A DNA stretch of 64,000 nt from Pipra filicauda. Lineage: Eukaryota > Chordata > Aves > Passeriformes > Pipridae. Positions 36,214 to 50,075 of this stretch are shown here, piece by piece. The DNA lies in NCBI RefSeq assembly GCF_003945595.2, contig NW_024104520.1:3071501-3135500 (forward strand). The letters are read 5' to 3'. How positions within the stretch are numbered: the first letter of the stretch is position 1; the number at the start of each line of letters is the position of its first letter. A model generated the notes under the pieces. The model saw only the letters and a list, made by a program, of their open reading frames with translations, searched no databases and was not told where the DNA came from. The translations under genes and the position numbers were made by a program.

Positions 36214-36854
36214 GGAAAAAGAAATTAATGAAATCCCCATATTATGAATTATAATTTAATAAATTTAGACATCAGATCTATTATTTCTGAAAAAAATCTA
36301 TTTAAAAAAAGGAAAGCAACAAATTAATTTTTTCTTACATTTTGTAAGAATAATAAACAAATAATAAATCTGAAGTAGAAATTTATTTGCTATAGTTCAG
36401 CTTTAAATAAATATGTATTTACTATTCTTCAAATGACAGATAAACAAGACAGAGGAAGGTAATCTAAATGGCATTTAATAATATAAATTTAACATGTCTT
36501 ATCTTGTGTGGACAAGGATCAGAATATTATTAGTGTTAATAAATTTTTTCTTGAATGTTATATCTGGGACTTTCTGTCAGACTTTAGCAGCTGCAGGTTT
36601 TGCCCAGTGCTTCTAACAACAATATAAGTGAAACAGTGATCATCTCAAACTCTAAGCTCAAACATGACAATATTAAGAATAAAAAATGCACGAAAGTCTC
36701 AAGCTTCTTTTGCAATAGCATGGCATCACGTGCATGAAACTGCCTGAAAAATAAAGCTGTATCATTTATGTGGCACTCCATCAGGCTGGGAACTGCACGT
36801 GCAGGAGGGGATTTCTGCAGCTCAGAGTTCTGAAAAGCTACTGCCCAGTAACCA
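36214..36854. other. Intergenic DNA, nothing recognised
   Basis: No gene or repeat end identified. The minus-strand open frame at 36584-36901 runs into the LINE tail and has no motif before it. Confidence 0.55.
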
Positions 36855-37249
36855 TGGCTGGGCTTTGTGAACGAAGATTTGGGAAAGGGCTCTACCCACA
36901 TTTGTCACAAGCACGCTGGTGGCTAAATAGGCCAATACGAGACAGGCATGTCCGATTGCAAAAGGAACAGCAGAAAGACTCCTTAGGTGGTAAATTCTGC
37001 AAGGCGTTGTCCTTTCTCCTCAAGGGTGATCCTGGGTGCTTTCTCAAAGGCATCAGCTGTGTTATAGATGGTGTGTCTCCAGACCTCCCGGTTGGAGGCC
37101 AGAGTAGACCAGTTATGGTGATCAATATGGCCAAGGCTGAGATGTTGTTTTAGGGAGTCCTTGTATCTTTTCTTCGGGGCTCTTCTCATGCGGCAACCAG
37201 TGGCAAGTTCACCATAAAGCAGGATCTTAGGGAGGCGGTGGTCCTTCAT
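36855..37249 (-). mobile_element. Zinc-finger-tailed LINE 3' end, longest copy (B)
   Basis: Starting at 37249 on the minus strand, it encodes the segment after the RT domain: MKDHRLPKILLYGELATGCR, then RRAPKKRYKDSLKQHLSLGH and LASNREVWRHTIYN. The zinc finger and a stop (36892) follow. The 3' UTR is only about 40 bp, with hairpin-like CTTCGTTCACAAAG, and the element ends CCAGCCATGG. The LPKxxLYGEL...KKRYKDxLK...DRxxWR arrangement is the usual C-terminal region of RTE-like and related LINE proteins. RTE-clade LINEs have been reported from some bird lineages, but the RT domain needed to assign this one is missing. Confidence 0.85.
36892..37249 (-). pseudogene. LINE ORF2 C-terminus, disrupted by a 14-nt deletion
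   Basis: Two frames carry the protein. Frame one (37249-36983) reads LPKILLYGEL through ITLEEKGQRL and stops at TAA (complement of 36983-36985). Frame two carries the finger CSFCNRTCLSRIGLFSHQ then RAC, a C-x2-C-x12-H-x3-C arrangement, followed by DKCG and the stop. Compared with the copy at 9974-10227, this copy lacks a net 14 nt at about 37003/37004, after the codons for GQR, which explains the shift. The plus-strand open frame at 36770-37153 is a shadow. Confidence 0.8.
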
Positions 37250-37964
37250 TTATGTACAAGGTATATAAAGAACCTTGCAGTATTAATTTGTTCAGAAATC
37301 TATATCCACCTATCACTCATATATACATAAATTAAATGTGTGACCTTAATGTCGATTGGTGTTATTTTCTTGACTCCGATATGCTAACTCAGTCATTACA
37401 GCCTTCATAAGAAATATCTGGATGAACTTTAAGTGCCCTTGAAGTATTACTCTATGCTTGCAACATCTACCACACATTTCTTCTTGCTCTTGTCAGGATC
37501 TTTGGTTTTTAGGAACAATTTAAACTTTTGTCATGAATGCTATACCAGTACTAATTTATTTCATCCATTTGTAGTAAAATTCTAAAGTGATACTTTAGAA
37601 TTTAAGTGAGAAACTAAATTTTTTTCATGCTGTTCTTATCTCTGTTTTAATTAACTCCCAAAATTAGTTCTGGCATGATCAGTTGCAACTTTACATATAA
37701 TAGAAAATTCTGGCCTGAGGAAAAAGACACAAAGATAAACATAAAAAACATATATGGAGTAACTAAATCAAAAAATCTGCAAGTATTAAAATTCATTAAC
37801 CTCTGTGAAACTTTTTATAACCCTCTTTTGTGACAATTCAGTGGGATTAAGTTCAAATTTTAGATAATTCCAGGCAATGTATATATTCATGTGTGAAGTT
37901 TGCATTGATTTGTAAAGAAGAGGTAGTACTATACATGCAAAAAATGTGTATGGGTATAAGAGTT
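37250..37964. other. A+T-rich intergenic DNA, nothing recognised
   Basis: No repeat ends or genes identified between the LINE and the LTR. Confidence 0.6.
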
Positions 37965-39230
37965 TGTCGTAGTTTGACTCCCCAAAAATCCAATTTTCAA
38001 ATCCCCCACAATTTGCTTCAGTGTGACAGAAGTTTTCAGACATGCATAACTACCAACATGGGGGAATTATATCAAAATTTATTACTAACACAATAAATAC
38101 TATAATACATATATATATACAACAATCCTAACTATCTCTCCTATGGTAAAACAATATATATACATAGATCATCCCTCTTTCCCTCCCTAAACATCCAAAA
38201 GGAAAGAAGAAGAAGTCTTTTTCACTTTCAGGGCAGCACAATCTCTCCTCTTCAAAGCAGCAGTTCCAATTCATCATAGCTGGAAAAAATCTCTTCATTT
38301 CTCTTCTTTCTCTTCATTACAATCCAGGGGTCTCTCTCTCACCCCTCTCAGCCCTTTGGCTCCAACCGAAGGTCTTACCCTTGGACTGCAAAGCAGGGAC
38401 AAAACTCGCCTTGCCATGGTCATCTCACAGAGTGCAAGACATTTCCATGAAAGTCCCTTTTCCTGGCGGGTCAAGTTCCCCTGGGTCAGAATGTTTTAGG
38501 GGCTTTCAGTTCAGTTCTTGCCCCAAGTGTTCTAGCAGAGCTCTTCTGCTCCATCTCAGCTGCAAACATGGCGGGGGGCCACTTCCCTCTCATTCCTTGG
38601 TCTGACCATCCTGGTCCAGCTCGCAGGGTGCCTATGAACTCTCAGCTCCTCCCTCTCTCTCTAGCTGCTGCTGCATTTAGGGACTCCCTTGAAATTTGGA
38701 AGCCCACCCCTCCTTCCAAAGAGATCTAAGGGTTTTGGGGATATAATTCAGTCTTACCCCAAAATAGTCTCTGCTGAGCTTTCTCTGCTCTGTTGCCAGC
38801 TTTCTCTCTCTGTAGAGAAAGTGTCTCTCAACCTGGCTCTGTACCATATTGCTGCTCACTGGCTATCTTCTTGGCTTTCAGCCACAGTTCTCTATTCAGA
38901 GCTGCCTCTGCTGCCCACTCACAGTGGAGAAACTCCCCCAGCCTTTGGCCGCGGCACCTGATCCAGTTTTAACACTACACTGGGTCTCCCATGGTCCCAG
39001 CCGGGAGCTGGTGGCCTTGGCCCCCCGTGGGGCTCGCTGGCCCCTCAGCTCTAACATGTGGTATCTCCAGCCATGGCTGTCTCTCCTTCCAGCTATGTAC
39101 CAGTCTTTTTTTCCAGTCTGTGTAATATGTTAATTGCTCAGGGGCACTGATTGGCTCAACACCAAGAAAAGCACCCCTGGGGTTATCTACTTTCCAGCTC
39201 CAGGGGGAAAGCCTTTTTCAACCTACGACA
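37965..39230 (-). mobile_element. 1.27-kb ERVL-like solo LTR (family shared with 62037-63340)
   Basis: The ends are TGTCGTAGTTTGA (left) and TCAACCTACGACA (right), a terminal inverted repeat of 12 out of 13. Flanks GAGTT (37960-37964) and GAGGT (39231-39235) fit a 5-bp duplication with one change. Reading on the minus strand, a CCAAT box (complement of 39150-39154) precedes a pyrimidine/G+C-rich region and an AATAAA (complement of 38078-38083), so the minus strand is probably sense. It matches 62037-63340 along its length, for example AGCAGGGACAAAACTCGC near 38391-38410. No viral coding region is present. The open frames inside (38381-39133) are chance frames. Confidence 0.85.
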
Positions 39231-42200
39231 GAGGTATAGTCTGCAGCTGGACTTAAAGCCTATGTAGAACTGCTAAGAAATATTGTATAGAGTAACTTGG
39301 CAACTGGCAAAGAAAGAGCTGGAAATATTCATATGACCAAATGTATTATGAAAACATGGTAAAAAAGTTACAGCAGCAACAGAATTGACATGTGCAACTG
39401 CAGCTTTGTGGTTTGTGACTAAAGTAATATTGAGTTTTATAATGAGCCAGAGAAATAAAAAGAAAAAAATTAAATTACAAGTTAAAAAGTAGGTTGTCCA
39501 ACTTATTGTCTAACAAAAGAGTTGCAATATATAAAATCATGCAATACTTAAAATAAAACATGTTCATCCTAATGATTCCTACACATTACAAAGTAAAAAG
39601 AAAAAGCAGAAGTGTTTGACTTCATAGTCAATGGACTGCAATTAATCTTTCAGAAAAATGGAGCATTTGAGATATTAATTGAGACAATTTCAATTTAGAA
39701 AAAGGTCATTTTGAAGGCATTGTTTCATATTTATCATACTGTGCAATGAATATGAACCCTTTTTTTCACATCTCAGACAGTAAGACACGTAACAGTAAGT
39801 TAGTTGGAACTACACGCTGGCATCAAAAAGAAGACAAAACCATGATTTATTTATGTGTGCATTATATCATGCTATTTGTAGAAGAAATTGTCATTTACAC
39901 CCTCTTAAGATACTTTTCTAATGCAAATGCATAGTGATTCAAGGAAATCTAACAACATCATTTCTAAGCTATTAGATAGCAAGTTGAATTGCTGTGCAAA
40001 ATTCTGACTTTTAAAGGACTTATAAGTTAAATTTATCTAAAAAGAAACTTTTTAGCTGAACATCACCAGTCAGTTAGATTATTCCAAGTCTTTACATTCT
40101 TTCTTAGTAGTATATATTTCAGTAATGAAATATGGTTTATCCTAGCAGTGATATACAAAACTGGCTAAAGACAGCTTTCAAGTCACTTGTGGGTTGTCTA
40201 GGACTGAAACTACTAGAAACACAAAGTATCTGTATCTCTAAAGACATCCCTTAGAAAAAGAAGGACCTACAATAGCTCCTACTTTGTGCATAGAAATGTA
40301 CTTGCAAAGTGAATAGAGTACTTGCAAAGCAGCTAATGGGACTAAGTGTAATTCTTCAAAAGACAAGAATCCTTGGTGTCAAAACCACCATAAATGGCAC
40401 TGAGTATAGTCCCTTAAAGTTCAGTTCCTTATGTAGTAAGTAATGAGTTCATAGAAGAGTCCATAAAACATTTACTCAGTTTTTTCCCTACTCCACTAGC
40501 AGACAGAAAGTAGAGATCATCTTTCAAATCCTGTGATAAATGTATAAGTGTCTGTTGAAAAACACCTTATTGGTAACAACAATCAACCAAAAAGGAGAAA
40601 AATATCTACAATAACATGGTTCCTTTGGTGTGGACAAAACTTTTGTATCTATGAAGCTGATTTCTGAAATAGGATTTCTTGGTTGCAAACAAGTATAGCT
40701 CCATACGCAGAGTTAAAATATCTCACATTGTGTAGTAGCAGTACTACTCAGAAACCTATTACAATCCATTCATTTCTGAACAAAACAGTATCAATCAACT
40801 AGGAATCTAGCAAGCCCATTTTCAACAATACTTCGAACCAAGCTAGGCAGAAGCACTTCTGCAGTTCCATCAGGTGGTGATGCAGCACTTCGGTAGCAGT
40901 TTGCTCAGTTCATCAAATTCCAGAAACATTCCTGGAAATCCAAGGAGTGCTTCAGAAGCACATCTTTACTGACAGTAAAAACTAAGTTCACAAATTTCCA
41001 AACATCGAGTAATCTAGCTATAACATGAGTGCATTTGCAAGTACAATATGTTTTGGGTATACCTCATCTGGGAACTATTTGAGAAACATTCAAAGATGTC
41101 AGTGAGACTATATAATACAAAACTACAGTCAGTTTTAAGTCTCCTAATCTATGTAGTATTCTCAGTGGAATTAGCCAAAATGTACTAAAAAGGAGTTTAA
41201 AAAAAAAAAGAAAGGAGAAAAGACATTATAATTGTCTGCTACATTGTGAATAGTTTTTACAAGAAACTGCTGACATTTATGATTTTCCCGTGTTTTTAAT
41301 CAGTAGTTTCTAATATATGATTCTAAAAATAATATTTTAAGGCAGAGAAACATCTTAATTCACCTAAATTTTAAGATAGTGATCTTTATTAAAAATAAAC
41401 ATTTGGTTCAAAAAATATTTATTTGGAAAATGAAATGTTAGAGTAAGGGTTAGTGGATATTAGCTTGCATTAAAATGGTATAAGACAGTGAACATAAGAG
41501 TTTTGTCTTGTTCTGAAGAAAAAGGTATATCCAGAAGGTTGAAGAATGCTTAATATTACTAAGAGCAGAGCATGTTACAACAGTAATAAACCTCAGCTAA
41601 GAATATGGATTAAAAGTATCTGTCTATTCAAATATTCAGAGGACTCCATTAACCTTCAGAGTTGCAGATACCTTCAGGTGTCTTTAAATTAATTTATTTC
41701 TCTGGCAAAGATGAAAAATGCAAACGTATCAAAGGTTTCACTGTATGAAAATTGTGTGGTGTTGTCAAGTTACTACTTCAGTGACGGGTGATTTTTTTGG
41801 CAGAAAATAGTTTCTTCCACAAGAATTCTGCTAGCACATAAGTGACTGTAAAAATGTGCTTGATGTCCAAGATGATGGGTCAGCAAATCGACTTTCTTGC
41901 TACCGAAGGAATTAAACATAGGTTCATCAAAGAACGAGAATGGAAGGCCAGAAGTAAGTGATGAAATGGTGCCAAAGGGGAAAATACACATAAGTGAAGG
42001 TTGAAAGGGGGTTTTGACATGACTGCTTAGAAGGGTAGGTGTTTAAAGACTTACTTGGATTGCCTGTATCCTAATGCACAGAACTTGGATAACAAACAAC
42101 TGTAAGTGCAGGGCCACGACATTGTCAGAAAAACAAATATTTGGTAATATTATACATAATAAGCGTTGTCAGAGGTGACTAAATGTGATTAAAGGAAAGT

Positions 42201-44445
42201 CAGGATATTGCTAATTTACTGTTTTCTATAGATGATAAAATAGACTGGAGGTCTTATCCGCACAGTCCTAGAATGTAGCAGAGGTTACTGTTGTTTATGC
42301 TTGATCATTGAATCACCACAGCAGATTTGCAAAGTATGAGTGGAACAGTGATGTGTTTGGTTTGTAAAAGTCTGCTGTGCAAAACATTGCATTGAATTAT
42401 TCCATACTGTTTTTCATGTATTCAAATCTTGAGCACATTTTCCTAGTACTGGGATATCTGCTAGAGAATTATGGTCTAAAATGTGCATATTGATACATAG
42501 AGACTCACACACATTGATAAAGTGAGGACTGATGGAAAAATGAAAGTATGACTAGGAATAAAAGGCTATCATTCTTAAATTCTACTAATAATGATAATTT
42601 TTGCCTGAAAAGTTTAATTATTTACAAGTATTAAAAAAATAGATATTAACTTGCATTTTTATATTTCTATGAAATCATTCACCCTTTGCAAAATTATAGA
42701 ATTCCAGAAGATTAATGTCCTAGAAAGGAGGAAAACTGTTAAATTTTAAATAAATTCTGCTCTTTATTCCAAATCAAGTCCATTGATTTCAATATATTTA
42801 TATCTGCATTACATAATAGAGAGAAATTTTCCTACATTTTTCTTGCATTATAAAAAAATAATGTAAGGATGATAATGAAAATTCTTATGTTCTCTTTCTT
42901 CTCTCTTCCTTTCCAAAATTTCTTTCTGAAGCATAAATTCATTCATCATTTTTCAGAAAGTAAGCTTTTGTTGATAAAATCAGTGTTCTAAGCAGAACTC
43001 CTAATAAAATAGTAATTTCCATAAGTATTCTCCTGTCAGGTTCTTATACACATCCATTTTGATGTACCACATGGCAAAGATAAAGTTGGAAATACTGTAC
43101 TTAGCTGCAACGAGATACTTTTTTTACACACCCCTTTTGCATGGATCAAATTTTCTGAGGCTCGGTGATAATAATACAGAAGTTGTCAGATCACGGGTTT
43201 TGTTTTCCTGTAATCCTCTTCTGTTCTCAATGCATTTGAATGGTAAGGGCAAATTTGTGAGTATGAAGAAAACTCCTCCTAAATACCATGAATGTGCCAT
43301 GCAGTTACTTCGAGTGAAGGAAGAAATTAATATTTCCTAATTCATAGCCATTTCTAGAAAGTGATTTTTTCAGGCTAATCTTCCTTTTAATCAGGAGAAT
43401 TTCAAGATAAATCAGTTTAGAATGATAGGTTAGCTATCAAATACCCATGCAGCTAAAACTGAGGGACATGAATCAAAGTTCAAGCAGCTACAAAAGGCAG
43501 AAGTGTTATCTTTCTGCCCAGATACAGGAAAAGGGCCCAGATATGAACAAAGTAAATACTTACAAAAAGTTAGGGAGAGCTCACAGTTAAATATTGTTCT
43601 CTGTTCATTATAATTTCGATCCATATTTCTCCCAAGTGTACCTTTTTTCAGCATAAAATCTACTTCAGTTAAGTAAGTAGAAACTATCTCGGTGGGGCAG
43701 AAATTAACTTATGATGTTTGGTTTCCATGAAGTATTTAAACAGTTTCATTGCTTGCCTGAAATGATTTCTCACTGAATGAAAAAATCCAAATTTGATATT
43801 TTCTTTTCCACAATACCGCAGCAAAGTTAGTGAACAGCTTTCCACTCATGTCAATAGACTCTTCAAGCAATAACAATGGCTTAATCATCCAGGCCATTTC
43901 CCACATTAAAGCATATTGCTTTTAATGAAAGATCTGCATACAGAAATATTTGAGAATTAGGTTTGAAATTGAAAAATTACTCCAAATTTCCAACATATTT
44001 ATTTTAATACAATGTTTTGCTACTCTTAATTAGAGGTTTCCCCTTGGCCTACTAGTCTTTGCAGTAAAAGTTAATACAGCAGTGTGGTTTTCACAGATAT
44101 CAAGAGAACTTTGCATGTGTACTTGCAGTTTATTCACCCAAACTTACAATGCCTTAGTTATGAATAATTCTACAGAGAAAATAATATTTGCCATCCTCTT
44201 TTCCAAATATAAACAATCATATGTTGTATTTATAGCTTTAAAAGTACTTTTATATTCATATTCGTTCTACTAATCTTTATAAATTTATTGAAATCAGTTA
44301 CTTCAGTGAAAAAGATAAGCTCAGTAAACACATATAGCACAGACTAAAATAATTACTCCGACAAAAAATTGGTATTTTCTTTTTCAAAGAAAATTAAATT
44401 ATCAAACCAATATATGTTAAAAAATTATTTACTTTATTCACATAA
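39231..44445. other. 5.2-kb A+T-rich desert
   Basis: No gene, RNA or interspersed-repeat end recognised. Open frames at 41773-41991, 43059-43340 and 43430-43654 have no motif. Confidence 0.6.
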
Positions 44446-44665
44446 ACACAAAATATGCTGAGTTGGAAGGAACCCACAAAGACCAAGTCCAAGCCCTAGC
44501 CCAGCATAGGACCATCCCCAAAAGTCCCACCATGTGAATATCATTCAATGCCTCTTAAATTCAGTCAGGTTTGGTGCTTGACTGGGAAACCTGTTGCAGC
44601 GCCCAACTACCCTCTGGATGAAGAACCTCTTTCTAATATCCAACCTAAACCTCCTCTGACACAAC
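44446..44665 (-). mobile_element. CR1 3' end fragment, old
   Basis: The plus strand reads AAAATATGCTGAGTTGGAAG then GAACCCACAAAGACCAAGTC, the complement of a CR1 3' UTR end. Further right it continues into the complement of the last ORF2 codons near 44590-44660. The terminal octamer repeats are degraded. 5'-truncated. Confidence 0.85.
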
Positions 44666-47600
44666 AATAAAAGATTCCTTGTATCTCTGTTTTATACATG
44701 CTTTTAGTGTTTCTCTGAGCACACATCCAAGTATTCTTCAAGAAGAGTAGAGTGGGGAAAGGTTTCCAAGTAGCCTTCAGTGTCCTGATGTCTATGCTAG
44801 AAAAAGGATGATGATGGTGGTGGTGGTGAAGGAAGGATCCTTCCTGTACAGTCTCAGGTACATTTGGGGACAATTGACTTTGCTAAATAAGGTTAACTGT
44901 CAGTGGACAGCTGACCTACACTGTTTGGACTATGACTTCAGATAGGATCTGTTCAAACTGTAACTTATGTTTCCATATGATGTTTTTTCAGCCTATTACT
45001 TACTCAAAAGTTTTGTAATCATAAGTTCTTTACAAATATCTTGGAAGATCAAACATTTTTATCTTCTTGGTTTAGAATAATAAAATCCTTGGAGAGAATA
45101 TTCATACATAAAGGTCTTCATAGAAGAAATGCATAAGTCCTTAAAAGAGATATTAGCTGTGTTTTGGAAGTAATAAACATATGTTTACTTAGGAATGAGA
45201 AGAGGTAGTATATAAACAGCCCATATTAAAAAATTTCAGCAAAACTGGAAATGCTTCATTTTCAGGGGAAATAAAGCAGCAGTGTACTGATAGAAATTTT
45301 TCTTTGTTTTGTTCATTCTTTATGTGTTATACCTTTTTCTATTATATCATTTGACTAGAATAAATACTTAAAGATATAATATTCAAAATTCTTCCTTAAT
45401 TTTTCACTTCATTTTTACACAAGGCTATGCCTCAGATGCTGCAGATGATTTGAAAGACTCCCTGTGTTAGGCCCTGCCTAAAGTCATTGCAGGAGTTGCT
45501 TGTCCTTACAGCATAAGCAAAGGGAGAAAGTAAAAACATAAGCATGAGAAATCAAGTTCAACATCCAAGGTTGCTGAAGAGCTTACCCAGGTCAATGAAA
45601 GAAACTAGATTTCTCATTGCCAAACTTAATGCTCTATCATTCAATCATAATGCCTTTTTTTATTACAGTTTTGTTTTTAATAAATTATTGCAATATGGTA
45701 TAAATAATTTTGTTTACAAAAACAGAATTCTCACCCTCTGACAACATCAGTATGAAGAATATTTCAGATCCTCTGCACCCTGACATTTCCATGAAACAAT
45801 AAGGGAAAATGCGTAAATCTTTGGGAAGAGTGTCTGTAGTGCAGTTATGTAGCTGTCAAAACTTTCCCTTTTCCCAGAGAAAGAGTTCCTCTCTTCAAAC
45901 CTTGTCTGTCCTGAGAGAATTTTAGAATGATGTCACTATCCCAGCAGAGTAAATGACATCTTTCTCTGATGATTTAAAGATTCAACTGATCATTGAATCA
46001 ACCATTCTGAGACACCTTATGGATAATGTCCTTTTAAGACTCAGTCTGGAAAATCTGAGTAGACTGGTCCCAGTACTGCAAAACACGTATTTATTTAAGT
46101 GGCCATATTAACTTTTATTTTCTTCTCCTTTTTTTTTTTTGAGTTTGAAGGCTGATTCAAGCACAACCGATAGCATCCTGAAACTATTTTTTTAAAATGT
46201 TTTGATCACATTTTCCAATCTCTGTTACAAAGTTTGTAGGGGAAAATCTGAATCTTTACAGTGGATATATTTGGAAATCTGTCTCCAGGTTTTTCAGTTT
46301 TTATTTTTAATTTTCATTCAGTTTTTTAGGCATGTTCAGGAGTTCATCCTCTATTAATAACTCAATTATCCTTGTTAATTGTGAAAGAAGTAAACACACC
46401 TTACCCCAGTCATTTCAATGTTTTAAAAATTGGACTGAGCATCAGAATAACTGGGGCAGGAGCTTCAACACCTATTAGAATATGTTTGAATTTCATTTTA
46501 ATTTTAGATATTCCTGACCATATCCAGTTATTGATTCAAAGACACCAAAACAAACTAAAAGTAAAAATGTTGTTTTTCATAGATACTAATCGCTAGATGT
46601 GACTATTAATGATTGGAAATGGTTTGCAGGTCTAGGTTATGAAGTTCTCTACTATTTTATTTATTTATAGATGTTTGTTTGGGGAGAGTGGAAAACTCAT
46701 GGAAAAAATGTTAATTGAATTCAATAAAGAAGGAAAATAACAAAATGGAAAAGATGGTAAACAAGAAAATTTAGAAACATTGATAAAGTGCCAACACCAA
46801 TCAGCATCCAAATCAAGTCTTCACAAAGTTACAGTGTCCTTATTTTGGCTGATTCAGGTTAACTCTATTTGGGATTAAATTAAAGGCATATTGTCTCAAT
46901 TGGCTTAAATTGACTCAAAGGCAAACATGGAACGAACTCTTTATCTGACACCTTTATCTCCGTGAAGAGCTGCAGTATCATTTGAATAAAAAAGAAAGTT
47001 TTCAGAATTGTAATGATTTCTTTTCAAAGAATTTTGTAAATATGATTCTAATTTCAACAGTAATCAAGAGCCTCCCTTCTCAAGTTCTTTAAACAATGTC
47101 TTTATTACTCTTCAATCAGCTTGTTTTTTTTTAAAAAAAAAATCCAAAAAAATTTCAAATGTATGTCTAGAAATCCTTACCAATTTTTCACTGAGTTATT
47201 CAGGTTTTATTGACCCTTTGATAATGGATGTATGCTTCACTGACCTTTTGGCCATTCTTTCCAGAATGAAGATAATTGTCCACTAGAATACAAAACCCTT
47301 CCCCCAGGAGTCATCCCAATAAACTGTTTGTCCCAGACCTGTCAGCTATTTATAGCCAGTAATATTTAATTTTTTTTAATAATTTTTTTTTGTTTTACAC
47401 ATACGGTATCAATGTAGGTGGATATGGAAAAATGAATCACAGCATGTAAATTTAGCCTTGACTTTACTGATCTTCTAGGAAAAATAATATGTACACCAAC
47501 CTACTTGAAAATGTTTACTTACCTTGAAGATATAAAGATGAAGGATTCAGCTAAACCTGGCTAGAATAGATTCTGTGGGCTCCAGGGATACTACAGATTT

Positions 47601-49884
47601 CAACACTCTTCAGGAAAGGCTAAATACTGTACTGTTGTGGTATCTGTCTGTTCACTCATTTCTTTTAAAATTCACTTTTATCCTTGAAGAAAAGGCCTTC
47701 TGCTAATCATTACAAGTATCCTAGTCTTTTTAAATTCTCTTCAGTTCAAGTAATTGAGAATCTCCCCTTACTTTACATTTTTTGTCAGAGACTGAAATGA
47801 GAATAAAGAGAATGGCATGTAACCCCTATCTCTATTCTTCAAGATATTAAATTTATTGTGTGCATTATGATTACACAGTACTATATATTTACATAAAATT
47901 ATATACTTCTCTATGTCTATTGATTAAAAGTAACAATATACAGACAGATTTAAACCAAACAGATAAGAAAATAAGATTGTGTACCGATTTCCTAAAAAAA
48001 ATATATATGACGAATTTATAAGTTAAGTAGCCTCAAAACTTTCTGTGCTGATTTGCCAGCTATGGTTATTCTGGAACCAATATACAAGTCCTTCTTTTTC
48101 ACCATACATACATTGAATCCCACCCAGAAAAACAAATAAAGTATAACAGTAACTCTTGAAATTATTAAGGCCTTATCATGTTTGGAAGTTATTTCCTTTA
48201 ATATTTTAAAGAAAAATTAAGTCAAAAAGAGAGGGTAAAATAAAATTCTCAAGTATGTGTTTCAAAGATTAAACAACAGCAATGATCAGAATTTCTATGA
48301 TTTATATGAAAATTAATTTGATAGGCAACCACATAGCTAATGTTAATTGATGATAGCATTATTATACTTACAAAATTCTTATAGAGATTAAAGGTTTTTG
48401 AAAGAACTCACAATAAAACATGTAAAGTAAAAATTCTCCAAGAGGTAAGTCTTACCGGGTCTATACTAAATATTCATGAGTGCTTTTACTGAATATATAA
48501 TACATATGAGTATTTTGAAAGAAATATAGGAAGTAATGCAGAAAGAGACAGAAAACCTCCAAGAACCTTGTAATTGCTGCGTTATGATTCTTGAATACCA
48601 TAGACTGTAATTTTAAGTGATATTGCTACTGATTTTAAGCCACAGCTAAGACTAGCAAAATAGTTCAAAGTCATAAGGAGAGAAAAGAGAAATAAGATTC
48701 AACATTTTTATTGAAAAAAATCCAACACAACAACTAAAAACCAAACAATTGACTAATCAGTGAAAAATCCCACAAATATATTTGTGCAATATTAACATCT
48801 TTGTATCTATTTCTTACAGTTGTCCTTGAACATTATAACAGTTATTACAGTTATTACAAAAAGTGACATTATAAAAATCTCTATTACTACACTCTTTATT
48901 TATTCACTTTTTTCAAAGTAGCACGAAAGGATAAGCTTGAATATTTAATTCATTAGGATAAGAAAAATCAGTTCATAAGTCTGTATTATATGCACACAAT
49001 AAAATTAAAATAAAACCAAAACAAATAACAACAATAATGTAGCAATTTAGTTTGTGCCTAAGACTCTTCTTCCACTGGAATTTACTCTTCTACAAAATAA
49101 CAAAAAGTTGTGAAACCTCACTTCTCTTGGCCTGTTTCCTGTGTTCCCTGACCATACAGCTACAGAACACACTGAGGCTTTGTAAATCTCTCAATATCTC
49201 CTATAACAGCTACGACATTCTACGAAATTTAACAAACTTAAGATTTTCAAAGAGATCATAAACAATTATTTTTCCTAACCACCAGGCTATAGAATCATAA
49301 ATACTGTAGTTCTGTCTTAGCATCTAAGTAAACATAAAACAGAAGATCACAACAGGAAGGATAAACTAAAATCAGAAGGTTAGGAAACTGCTTTGACAAC
49401 TAGGAAGCCACAGCTCAAATTTCTGTCCAAAATCCAGAAAGAATTTTTGAGTCCACTACGTTTGGGCAAAAATTTCAGTCAAAAGGGTTACAATTTGGTT
49501 TATTTGTACTAAAACAGAATAAAAAAAAAAAAGAGAAATTGGACTCAAACCTCATATGATATATGCAGTGATTAATTATGGATATATACCTGCATAATAA
49601 TTCCTATTGTTTTAAAGAGACACAAAAATATTTACTTCCTTTCACTAACTGTTGAGTATTGGTGGTTACTGTTAAACTAGTTAAGATGCACTTAAGTTGA
49701 ACAGTTCATCATGGCTGATATCTGGATTAAAGATAATACCTAAGAATTAAAGTGTTTCTACAGATAGATGTAAACCAATGGCTAATAAGGAATGAGGGTT
49801 CCATATGACATAATTAAAAACAAATAGATCTCTCTATATAAACTTTCTGTCTTCTTCTGTCCTGCTTTGATGTATTTTAGGGAG
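44666..49884. other. 5.2-kb A+T-rich desert
   Basis: Apart from a short GAT/GGT repeat at 44807-44828, nothing is recognised. Open frames at 44607-44873, 46372-46596 and 49052-49261 look like chance frames. Confidence 0.6.
44807..44828. repeat. Short (GAT)n(GGT)n repeat
   Basis: GATGATGATGGTGGTGGTGGTG. It produces the histidine run seen in a minus-strand open frame, which is not a real protein. Confidence 0.85.
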
Positions 49885-50075
49885 ACCAGGTGAAGACTAA
49901 AGTCAAGACCCTTTCAGTTTAAGGAATTCGTGGATGGGACTCTGGAAAACTGCCCTCAGGGCATAAAGGAGCAAAACAGAGCTGACAGGTCTTTAAGTAC
50001 ATTTTTCCTAGAGCATAAGTTCTCTTCAATCCCATGTGTAAAAAATTAGTCAAGGAAGACAGGCAATCAGCTTGT
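49885..50075 (+). mobile_element. CR1 (outer copy), endonuclease-RT linker, left part
   Basis: A broken frame reads FKEFVDGTLENCPQGIKEQN and FFLEHKFSSIPCVKN, corresponding to the CR1 linker between endonuclease and RT (intact form: GRVPWDKALEGKGAQESW... then the QERSIPTKRKSSK segment). It stops at about 50075, where another CR1 3' end has been inserted, and resumes at about 50297. Confidence 0.7.

Noticed and set aside
38381..39133. Cluster of open frames of 74-94 codons
   Set aside because: They lie within the non-coding 1.27-kb LTR and are not conserved in the second copy at 62037-63340.
44607..44873. Open frame with a run of eight histidines
   Set aside because: The run comes from a GAT/GGT simple repeat, and part of the frame overlaps an antisense CR1 fragment.
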